From the NCBI GenBank assembly GCA_947039055.1, contig CAMQYB010000012.1, positions 1 through 19,191 of the forward strand: a stretch of DNA of 19,191 nt, read 5' to 3'. Shown here piece by piece: positions 7,595 through 13,677 of the stretch. The notes beneath the pieces were generated by a model. It did no database searches. It was not told where the DNA came from and saw only the letters and a program-made list of their open reading frames with translations. The DNA comes from an uncultured Deferribacteraceae bacterium (GTDB taxonomy: Bacteria > Chrysiogenota > Deferribacteres > Deferribacterales > Mucispirillaceae). Each line of letters opens with the position of its first letter. The stretch's first letter is position 1. The position numbers and the translations under genes are program-made.

Positions 7595-8557
7595 TTACAG
7601 ATATCTTTTAGATAAATAATCTGCTAATTTTGAGTATGATGGAAGAGTTGCAAGATAATCAATAATTAATTTGTTATCAATAATTTTATATTTATCTTGA
7701 TTATTGATAGACTCTCTCCAACTTGTTTCCATATTTTTACTGCTAGATTTATATGTTTTTTGAAGAAGTTTTTCATTCGCTGTAGGAATAACATGTAGAT
7801 GAATATAGCTATCAGCTTTTACACTCTCTGTGTTATTACTTAAAACCATTTGTTCTGCCCATAAAGTTTGACGCATAAGTTGATAGAACGGCTCGTAATA
7901 GAAAAGACCAGAATATGATTGTTTTAATTGCTCAGAGTATTTAATCAGTTGGTTGTATCTACCTCTTCTAACTTCTCCATTAGCACCTTTTGCTTTATCT
8001 TCATTACTGTAATGCTCTGTATATTTCCATTCAATAGGTATAATCCACTTCTCACCATTTATATGTTTTGCATAAATAAGTGCATCTAATGATGTACAAT
8101 TTGAACCTCTTGTTGATGAACGCTCATTTAGATGATCGTGACTGCTTACAGCCTCAAAAGCTATATATCCTTTATCTTTATCAGATGTGATTGGTAGGAT
8201 TTCTGTAAATCTATCATCTTCTGCAAATTGATTTTCTGCTATATGATTTAATAAACTTAAGACAGTTTCTTTATCTTTTCTTATTGCAAAAAGATGATTT
8301 ATACAAGCTATTTGCGATGAAAGCAGATGTCCTGTAGGTTGTTTTCCTTCTACCCACCATGACACGTTATTTTCTATAAAATATTTTTTTGCATCATCTC
8401 TTATAGATGGATATAGATTGGCATTGCCATCAAGAAGCATGAAAGCTCTTTTCTTATCTCTATACTTTCCCCAAACTTCAGCACCCTCAAATAGATCAGA
8501 CTCTGTGATAAGTGCTGACTGTCTTTTTCTTTCATCCTCTTGATATTTTGATGACAT
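7595..8557 (-). CDS. Putative PD-(D/E)XK restriction endonuclease, PGN_0703-like
   Basis: The 320-residue protein has the core of a PD-(D/E)XK nuclease: Asp158 in TSLDALIYA, then Glu176-x-Lys178 in IPIEWKYTE, with Glu135 in the preceding helix as a possible extra metal ligand. Its overall pattern (a WWVEG segment at 67-71, FEAVSSHDHLNERSSTRGSNCTS-type loop before the active site, a later FYYEPFYQLMRQ helix at 219-230) reminds me of the PGN_0703 family of putative restriction endonucleases; I could not verify this by search. The start at 8557 has an AAGGGG site. No methyltransferase gene is within the window, so if it is a restriction enzyme it is an orphan or uses another recognition partner. 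It faces the oligosaccharyltransferase gene and lies 179 bases after an unknown gene on the same strand. Accessory gene, probably horizontally acquired (inference). Confidence 0.65.
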   Translation of the reverse strand: MSSKYQEDERKRQSALITESDLFEGAEVWGKYRDKKRAFMLLDGNANLYPSIRDDAKKYFIENNVSWWVEGKQPTGHLLSSQIACINHLFAIRKDKETVLSLLNHIAENQFAEDDRFTEILPITSDKDKGYIAFEAVSSHDHLNERSSTRGSNCTSLDALIYAKHINGEKWIIPIEWKYTEHYSNEDKAKGANGEVRRGRYNQLIKYSEQLKQSYSGLFYYEPFYQLMRQTLWAEQMVLSNNTESVKADSYIHLHVIPTANEKLLQKTYKSSSKNMETSWRESINNQDKYKIIDNKLIIDYLATLPSYSKLADYLSKRYL

Positions 8558-8648
8558 TAAATTTCCCCTTGTTTCCGTTAATTTTGTATGAATAATTCTA
8601 TTTTATATGATAATAAACTTTTGTTATTTGTTTATACTAAATTCTAGT

Positions 8649-8760
8649 CAATAATATTTTTTTAATAATATATGCTTCTACCATGTTTTATGCAGTAACT
8701 TTTTCAATAATATTTTTTTAATAATATATGCTTCTGCTATGTTTTATACAGTAACTTTTT
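8649..8760. repeat. 56-bp perfect-period tandem duplication
   Basis: Bases 8649-8704 and 8705-8760 are two adjacent 56-bp copies differing at three positions, all transitions. The second copy (8705-8760) contains the last codons and stop of the gene at 8737-9201; the first copy carries a non-translated duplicate of those codons, with TGG then TAG where the gene has TAG. Since 56 is not a multiple of three, the duplication cannot extend the protein. It looks recent. The rest of 8558-8648 is A/T-rich; a TTGACT (minus strand, 8646-8651) begins at the outer edge of the first copy, but no well-spaced -10 box follows. Confidence 0.9.
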
Positions 8761-9201
8761 ACCCTCTAATAATTTATCATCTAAACTACTATAAATCTCT
8801 CCCCATGCAAGAGTTGTGATATCGGTTTTAGTTAATACTTGTTTATCTTTTATAACATCAGAAATTTTAATACCGTTATTTAATATCGCAATATGTACAA
8901 AACATGGGAACTTAGATATGTTGGTGAAATCATTGCAATCATCATAATTATCGCAATTATCACAATCATCGCCATTATTTCCATCAAATCTAGTGAGTAA
9001 AATGAGTTCTGAATACTCTTTACTATTTGTTACGTCATTTGGATTATCAATAATAACAGCGGGGTTAATCTCAACTAATACAGCTGATCCCTCGTAATTA
9101 AAATCAATCTCTCTTATGAAAGTACATTTTCGTATATCTGTAAATACAGAACTTTCAAGTGATGATAAAAAATATTCTACACCTAAATAATCGTAATGCA
9201 T
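8737..9201 (-). CDS. Hypothetical protein with Asp/Cys/Asn repeat
   Basis: I do not recognise this 154-residue protein. It has no signal peptide or membrane helix. The N-terminal part (1-70) alternates hydrophobic and acidic residues like a beta-rich domain (AVLVEINPAVII at 40-51). The middle (about residues 72-92) is a low-complexity stretch of D, N and C (GDDCDNCDNYDDCNDF), followed by FPCFVHIAILNNGIKI at about 98-113 and a charged C-terminal part. The four closely spaced cysteines could bind metal, but the stretch is coded by a simple DNA repeat and may be a slippage product. A GGAG site precedes the ATG. It is upstream of the restriction-like gene on the same strand (179-base gap with a tandem duplication), so a shared role is possible but not shown. 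Confidence 0.7.
   Translation of the reverse strand: MHYDYLGVEYFLSSLESSVFTDIRKCTFIREIDFNYEGSAVLVEINPAVIIDNPNDVTNSKEYSELILLTRFDGNNGDDCDNCDNYDDCNDFTNISKFPCFVHIAILNNGIKISDVIKDKQVLTKTDITTLAWGEIYSSLDDKLLEGKKLLYKT
8936..8971. repeat. 18-bp in-frame imperfect tandem repeat
   Basis: Two 18-bp units (8936-8953 and 8954-8971) match at 15 of 18 positions and encode the D/C/N-rich stretch of the hypothetical protein on the minus strand (DNYDDC and DDCDNC). The differences are all third-position or Tyr/Cys-type transitions. Similar CAATCATC/CAATTATC words extend on both sides. Confidence 0.6.
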
Positions 9202-9239
9202 AACTTTCTCCAGATTAAATAATTATTATTTTGTAATAT

Positions 9240-9279
9240 AAAAAAATGGATAGCACAGCCTAAAACTATTACTATCCAT
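9240..9279 (-). terminator. Intrinsic terminator of the aminotransferase-hisZ-purA operon
   Basis: ATGGATAG (9246-9253) and CTATCCAT (9272-9279) form an 8-bp perfect stem with an 18-nt loop. On the minus strand it is followed directly by a run of seven Ts (complement of 9240-9246, one shared with the stem). It lies 78 bases past the purA stop. A second small dyad, AATCTTT/AAAGATT (9327-9348), lies between but has no T-run. Confidence 0.75.
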
Positions 9280-9356
9280 CTTATCTATTGTATACTATTA
9301 AACTTAATAACTAATAATTTGTACTTAATCTTTAAATATTAAAAGATTTAAAAAAC

Positions 9357-10643
9357 CTAAAATATATCTGATAATACAACTGTTTCTTCTCTATCAGTTC
9401 CAAGCGATACTAAGCAGTAAGGAACGTTTAAAAATTTAGTTATAAAATCAAGATACTCTCTTGCTTCAACAGGTAAGTCCTTGATACTTTTAGCTTTAGT
9501 TATATCTGTTTTCCAACCTTTAAAAGTTTTATAAACAGGTTCAATTCTGTTTAGCTTATCAATCTCTGCTGGAAAAGTAGTAACTTTTTTGCCATCAATT
9601 TTATACGCAATACAAACTTTTATTTTAGGCATAACATCTAAAACATCTATTTTTGTAAGAGCGATATAACTTAATCCGTTCACCATACAAGCATATTTTG
9701 CAGCAACTAAATCTAGCCAACCACATCTTCTTGATCTACCAGTTGTTGCACCAAATTCGTTTCCTGTTTTTCTTAAAAGTTCGCCGTCTGCATCAAACAA
9801 TTCAGTAGGAAAAGGACCTTCGCCAACTCTTGTTGTGTACGCTTTTAAAACACCAACAACCTGATTAATCTTTAATGGAGATACTCCAGTACCGATTGAT
9901 GCACCACCTGCTGAACCGTTTGATGATGTAACAAATGGATATGTTCCAAAATCAAGATCAAGCAACGTGCCTTGTGCACCCTCTAGCATAACTTTCTTTT
10001 TCTTGTCAATTAGATCATTGACTAAAACTGCTGTATCAGTCACATAATCTTTAATCTCTTTAGCGAATTTTAAACATTGAGATATAACTGTAGCTGCATC
10101 AAGTGGATCAATATTATAAACCTTAGTTGCGTACGAATTAATCTCTTCAAGATTATCTTTAATTTTTTCTGTTAATATTTTTTTATCAAAAAGATCAGAT
10201 ATTCTTATACCCATTCTTCCTGTTTTATCCATATAACAAGGACCTATTCCTCTGCCAGTTGTGCCTATTTTTTTAGCACCTTTAAGCTCTTCTTTATGCT
10301 TATCAAATAGTGTGTGGTAAGGCATAATAACGTGTGCTCTATCAGATATATAAAATCTTTTATTAAAGTTTATACCTCTTTTTTGTAGAGCTTTGATCTC
10401 TTTAATAAGTGCTGATAGCTCAATAACCACTCCATTTCCTATGATATTGATGGTTTTTTTATGAATTATCCCTGATGGTACAAGATGCAGAACAAACTTG
10501 TCACCTTCAACCCAAACAGTATGGCCAGCGTTATGACCACCTTGATATCTAACTACAACATCTGCTTGTTTTGCGTAAAGATCTACTATCTTACCTTTAC
10601 CTTCATCTCCCCACTGCACGCCTAAAATAACTGAACATCCCAT
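9357..10643 (-). CDS. purA: Adenylosuccinate synthetase
   Basis: PurA joins IMP and aspartate using GTP to form adenylosuccinate, the first committed step to AMP, in the cytoplasm. The 428 residues match the family length. Seen motifs: the N-terminal nucleotide loop GDEGKGK at 12-18 with catalytic Asp13, GGHNAGHT at 35-42 with catalytic His41, TTGRGIGPCY at 128-137, GTYPFVTSSN at 233-242, TTGRSRRCGW at 300-309, and GTDREETV at 415-422. A GGAGG site lies 8 bases before the ATG at 10643; an ATG five bases upstream is out of frame. It is the last gene of its operon, 24 nt after hisZ. The hisZ-purA pairing is shared with several deltaproteobacterial-type genomes. Confidence 0.97.
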   Translation of the reverse strand: MGCSVILGVQWGDEGKGKIVDLYAKQADVVVRYQGGHNAGHTVWVEGDKFVLHLVPSGIIHKKTINIIGNGVVIELSALIKEIKALQKRGINFNKRFYISDRAHVIMPYHTLFDKHKEELKGAKKIGTTGRGIGPCYMDKTGRMGIRISDLFDKKILTEKIKDNLEEINSYATKVYNIDPLDAATVISQCLKFAKEIKDYVTDTAVLVNDLIDKKKKVMLEGAQGTLLDLDFGTYPFVTSSNGSAGGASIGTGVSPLKINQVVGVLKAYTTRVGEGPFPTELFDADGELLRKTGNEFGATTGRSRRCGWLDLVAAKYACMVNGLSYIALTKIDVLDVMPKIKVCIAYKIDGKKVTTFPAEIDKLNRIEPVYKTFKGWKTDITKAKSIKDLPVEAREYLDFITKFLNVPYCLVSLGTDREETVVLSDIF

Positions 10644-10667
10644 AACATTGGCCTCCTAATATAGACC

Positions 10668-11789
10668 TTAATTTTCAATAATTTCTTTAAATTTATATGT
10701 AGATACGAACTCAGGTAATGAGGTTTTGTCGTTAATAAATATAACTCTAGACCCTTTGCTTTGTAGCTCTATATACTTTTTAAAATTTTTCTCACCAACA
10801 ATAAGATAATCGTAACTATCGCTATAATCAAATATTGTATCAAACTTCATTAATTTATCAAGATGTAACGCAAACCCTGCTGCATTAATATCTTTACCGA
10901 ACTTACTCATTAAATTGTTATATCGTCCACCGCTACCTAAAAGATGTCCTGATAACGGATGAGTTAATTCAAAACTTATACCTGTATAGTAATCTAAACC
11001 TTTGATCTCTGAAATATCAAACACAAGAGTATCCACATCTACTCCTAATGATATTAGATTATCGGCAACTTTTTTTAGATAGTCAACACGTTTAGATAAA
11101 AACTTATCAAACGTTGATAACTCTTTTAACTTATCAAAAATCTCTATACCACCAAAAAGGGATGTTACAGATATAATAAGTTCTTTCATTTTACTATCAA
11201 TATCAACATCTTTTAACTCATCCTCTAACAGATAAGTTGATTTTGTTGATATAAGGTTTTTAATTTTATCCTGTTTTGTAGGGATAGAGTTAATTATATA
11301 TGATAGAAATTCTTTATCGCCTATAATAATTTTATAATCTTTAAGCTTAATAGCTTTTAACGCTTTATCAGCAAGCAGAAGAATTTCTGTATCGGCATGA
11401 AAAGAATCATTACCAAAAATTTCTACTCCGATCTGTACGCTATCACTTCTAACACCTTTGCTAAGTGTTGTTCTAAATACTGATCCGTTATATTGCACTC
11501 TAAGAGGTAGAGGGTAGTCAGACATATATCCTACCACACTTCTACAAACTTGAGGAGTAAAATCAGGACGCAGTACAAAAGATTTTCCAGATGCTCTATC
11601 TGTATAACGAATTGTTGTCTCATCAGATATATCAAAACAAGTTTCTTTAAGTATATCGTATCGTTCGTATAATGGAAAATCTAATTTTATATATCCGAAA
11701 GAATCAAATAAATCTTTGATATTTTTTATGATATTTTCTTTTCTAGCAACCCTTAAAACTGCAGGTTCTGTTCCGTTTTTTATTTGCAT
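10668..11789 (-). CDS. hisZ: HisZ, ATP phosphoribosyltransferase regulatory subunit
   Basis: HisZ is a paralogue of histidyl-tRNA synthetase that lacks aminoacylation and assembles with short-form HisG to make an active, histidine-sensitive ATP phosphoribosyltransferase, the first enzyme of histidine synthesis. The 373 residues carry the class II synthetase core: RPDFTPQVCR at 74-83, RVQYNGSVFR at 97-106, the GLDYYTG motif at 264-270 and GSGGRY at 285-290. The C-terminal end (about 325-373) is short compared with a true HisRS anticodon domain, which together with the purA neighbour favours HisZ over HisS. A true HisS is longer, usually above 400 residues. It starts 7 nt after the aminotransferase stop, with only a weak AGAG site. 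No hisG is in the window. Confidence 0.87.
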   Translation of the reverse strand: MQIKNGTEPAVLRVARKENIIKNIKDLFDSFGYIKLDFPLYERYDILKETCFDISDETTIRYTDRASGKSFVLRPDFTPQVCRSVVGYMSDYPLPLRVQYNGSVFRTTLSKGVRSDSVQIGVEIFGNDSFHADTEILLLADKALKAIKLKDYKIIIGDKEFLSYIINSIPTKQDKIKNLISTKSTYLLEDELKDVDIDSKMKELIISVTSLFGGIEIFDKLKELSTFDKFLSKRVDYLKKVADNLISLGVDVDTLVFDISEIKGLDYYTGISFELTHPLSGHLLGSGGRYNNLMSKFGKDINAAGFALHLDKLMKFDTIFDYSDSYDYLIVGEKNFKKYIELQSKGSRVIFINDKTSLPEFVSTYKFKEIIEN

Positions 11790-11796
11790 AATTATT

Positions 11797-12951
11797 TTAT
11801 TTCTCTGGTATATATTTTATAAAAATTTCTTGAGCAGCTTTAACACCAGCAGATAGTGGTATTTTAGCACCGAATTTTACTAATCCCATCTCAATAGATG
11901 ATATAGCTGTGATCGTATCGAAAAGATCGTGATACCCTAAATGTGATATTCGTAAAACTTTTCCATCTAACTGATCTTGTCCACCAGCAATAGCTACACC
12001 ACATTTTGTTCTTAAAAATTTAACGAAAGCTTTTCCATCAATTCCGTCAGGTAAGTAACAACCAGTTACAGCGTCAGATGGAGATTTTTCAGCCAAAAGC
12101 TTTAGACCGATTGCAGTGCAAGCAGCTCTAGTTGCTTTAGCGTTTATTTTATGTCTATTAAAAACATTATCAAGCCCTTCTTCTAAAAGCATTTTAAGAA
12201 CTTTGTTAAGCCCTATAATAAGTGATACACCTGCAGTCCAAGCTGTTGTGTTTTTCTCTTGATTTTTACGTTCTTTTTTAAGATCTATATAGAATTTTTT
12301 CTGTGTGTTTTTATCAACCATATCCCAAGCTTTTTTGCTTAACGATATAAATGATAATCCTGGAGGTAACATAAACGCTTTTTGTGAACCAGATATTAAT
12401 ATATCTACTCCCCATTTATCTGTTTCAGTATCATGAACTCCAACAGAAGTTATACCGTCTATAACCAAGATAGTGTTTTCTTTATCTTTAATAATTTCAG
12501 CAACTTCTTTAATAGGGTGGTATACAGTTGTTGATGTTTCACTGCCTTGCATTAAGACAGCTTTTATTTCAGGGTTTTTGTCGAGTGCTATTTTTACATC
12601 TTGAGGATTTACAGCTTCTCCCCACTCAGTTTTAATTTCAATAACTGTAACTCCAGCCATTTTGCATAGCTGTGTCCATCTTTCTGCAAACTTTCCACCG
12701 TTTATAACTAAGGCTGTATCGCCATCGTTTAAAGTATTTATTACAGCAGCTTCCATAGCTAGTGTTCCTGAACCTAATAATATTAATACATCGTTATCGG
12801 TTTTAAAAACAGATTTCAACCCTTTTCTAACTTCTGCAAATATAGACTCAAACTCTGATGTTCTATGATGCATCATAGGTTGTGCCATTTCAAGTAATAT
12901 TATCTCTGGAACTTGTGTTGGACCTGGAGTTAGTAGATATTTTTTTAACAT
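11797..12951 (-). CDS. Class V aminotransferase (serine-pyruvate/alanine-glyoxylate type)
   Basis: A PLP-dependent fold-type I aminotransferase of the class V subgroup that includes alanine-glyoxylate and serine-glyoxylate/pyruvate enzymes. I favour the ATG at 12951, giving 384 residues beginning MLKKYLLTPGPTQVP, the usual family N terminus, with a GGGGGA site at good spacing. An in-frame ATG at 12969 would add six residues (MGEKIS). With the shorter start, PLP contacts are the GSGTLA loop at 60-65, Asp165 in VIDGITS, and the Schiff-base Lys191 in SGSQKAFMLPPGL. Substrate cannot be told from sequence; glycine/serine or glyoxylate metabolism is likely. First gene of the operon with hisZ and purA. 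Its leader has a duplicated palindromic element, described separately. Confidence 0.88.
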   Translation of the reverse strand: MLKKYLLTPGPTQVPEIILLEMAQPMMHHRTSEFESIFAEVRKGLKSVFKTDNDVLILLGSGTLAMEAAVINTLNDGDTALVINGGKFAERWTQLCKMAGVTVIEIKTEWGEAVNPQDVKIALDKNPEIKAVLMQGSETSTTVYHPIKEVAEIIKDKENTILVIDGITSVGVHDTETDKWGVDILISGSQKAFMLPPGLSFISLSKKAWDMVDKNTQKKFYIDLKKERKNQEKNTTAWTAGVSLIIGLNKVLKMLLEEGLDNVFNRHKINAKATRAACTAIGLKLLAEKSPSDAVTGCYLPDGIDGKAFVKFLRTKCGVAIAGGQDQLDGKVLRISHLGYHDLFDTITAISSIEMGLVKFGAKIPLSAGVKAAQEIFIKYIPEK

Positions 12952-12952
12952 A

Positions 12953-12985
12953 GAAATTTTTTCCCCCATAGGGAAATTTTTTCCC
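12953..12985 (-). promoter_or_regulatory. Duplicated ribosome-site element at the aminotransferase start
   Basis: The 13-base word GGGAAAAAATTTC (minus strand) occurs twice, 20 bases apart (complement of 12973-12985 and 12953-12965). Each copy supplies a G-rich ribosome site, the first for the ATG at 12969 and the second for the ATG at 12951. The upstream copy is part of a hairpin, AGGGAAA-AAA-TTTCCCT (complement of 12970-12986), which would occlude that copy. The spacing of the second copy is better, so the ATG at 12951 is preferred. Confidence 0.5.
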
Positions 12986-13034
12986 TACATATATATATTA
13001 AACTTATAAACGTATATAAAGCCTATAAATATAA

Positions 13035-13043
13035 AGTATATCA
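13035..13043 (-). promoter_or_regulatory. Putative extended -10 promoter of the aminotransferase-hisZ-purA operon
   Basis: On the minus strand TGATATACT (complement of 13035-13043) is an extended -10 element (TGn before TATACT). No good -35 box is present, which is common with extended -10 promoters. Transcription would start near 13028, about 77 nt before the preferred start codon. In such A/T-rich DNA this is a moderate-to-weak call. Confidence 0.3.
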
Positions 13044-13068
13044 TATTTGCTAAACTTACAGATATTTG

Positions 13069-13082
13069 CAGAATACATTCTG
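13069..13082. promoter_or_regulatory. 14-bp dyad upstream of the aminotransferase promoter
   Basis: CAGAATACATTCTG is a perfect 6-bp inverted repeat around a 2-bp centre. It is centred about 47 bp upstream of the predicted start site near 13028, a position used by activators. It is one of the few G/C-containing elements in this gap. A second dyad, TACAG-N6-CTGTA, lies at 13138-13153. Neither matches a binding site I know. The rest of 12986-13180 is A/T-rich with words such as ATAAACG and TATAAAG but no gene. Confidence 0.35.
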
Positions 13083-13137
13083 TTTATCAATATATATATA
13101 ACTTATAAGAATTTAGAACGTACAAATATATTAAACA

Positions 13138-13153
13138 TACAGAACATGCTGTA
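13138..13153. promoter_or_regulatory. 16-bp dyad TACAG-N6-CTGTA
   Basis: TACAGAACATGCTGTA has perfect 5-bp arms and a CATG inside the 6-bp centre. It is between the small exported protein gene and the aminotransferase gene. The orientation (CAG outer-left, CTG outer-right) is the reverse of the LexA CTG-N10-CAG pattern, so it is not an SOS box. Confidence 0.25.
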
Positions 13154-13180
13154 ATGCAAAGTTAATAAATATGTAAGCAT

Positions 13181-13228
13181 CACAAACACAAACACAAACA
13201 TAAGCATAAACATAAGCATAAGCATAAA
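13181..13228. repeat. Hexanucleotide array, eight units
   Basis: Eight contiguous 6-bp units: CACAAA three times, then CATAAG, CATAAA, CATAAG, CATAAG, CATAAA. An imperfect hairpin (ATAAACTT/AAGCTTAT, overlapping 13224-13242) abuts it. The array lies in the 332-base gap after the small exported protein gene. Any open frame through it is short and has no ribosome site, so I do not call it coding. It is a likely slippage site. Confidence 0.8.
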
Positions 13229-13301
13229 CTTATTAAGCTTATAAAAATATTATTTGAATATTAAATTTATACAATAATTACAAAAGTATCAAGATTAATT
13301 T

Positions 13302-13628
13302 TTAAAACTTATCATTTTTAAATTGTAATTGTTGTTGATACATTAATTTTAGCATATTATAACCGTAAAGTTTTGGAGGATACATAAGCATAACTTCTCT
13401 TAAAATTTCTTTATTACTTGCATGTTCTTGTATCCAAGCATACGCTGTTACTTCATTTGTATATACCTGCAACTTTAATTCAGGAGAAAATTTTGGATCA
13501 ACATATTTTGTTGCAACCCAAGTTTCTATCTGCTTGTTCATCTTTTCTGAAAGATCGTAAGCATGACCATTAGAATACGATACTGTCAAAATAAATAGCA
13601 TCGCTAAAGTTAGTATTACTTTGTTCAT
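13302..13628 (-). CDS. Small exported protein of unknown function
   Basis: I do not recognise this 108-residue protein. It begins with a clear signal peptide (MNKVILTLAMLFILTVSYSN, hydrophobic core about 4-18) with probable cleavage after GHA at 21-23, so the mature product of about 85 residues should be periplasmic. The mature part is helical and aromatic-rich (WVATKYVDPKFSPELK at 37-52; LYGYNMLKLMYQQQLQF at 87-103), without cysteines or a lipobox. A GGAGG site precedes the ATG at 13628. It follows the RND permease by 49 nt on the same strand with no terminator between, so it is probably the last gene of the efflux operon and could be an accessory factor; this is inference from position. Confidence 0.8.
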   Translation of the reverse strand: MNKVILTLAMLFILTVSYSNGHAYDLSEKMNKQIETWVATKYVDPKFSPELKLQVYTNEVTAYAWIQEHASNKEILREVMLMYPPKLYGYNMLKLMYQQQLQFKNDKF

Positions 13629-13677
13629 AAAAACCTCCGAATAATAAATATTATCGTATCTTTAGTATATCTTATAG

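Noticed and set aside
8649..8760. Insertion-sequence ends or attachment site around the nuclease gene
   Set aside because: The repeat is directly tandem with nothing between the copies, and no transposase, integrase or tRNA gene is in the window.
10668..11789. Histidyl-tRNA synthetase (HisS) instead of HisZ
   Set aside because: The protein is short, the anticodon-type end is reduced and it pairs with purA, which together fit HisZ better.
13138..13153. LexA/SOS box
   Set aside because: The CAG and CTG halves are in the reverse order to the known LexA pattern.
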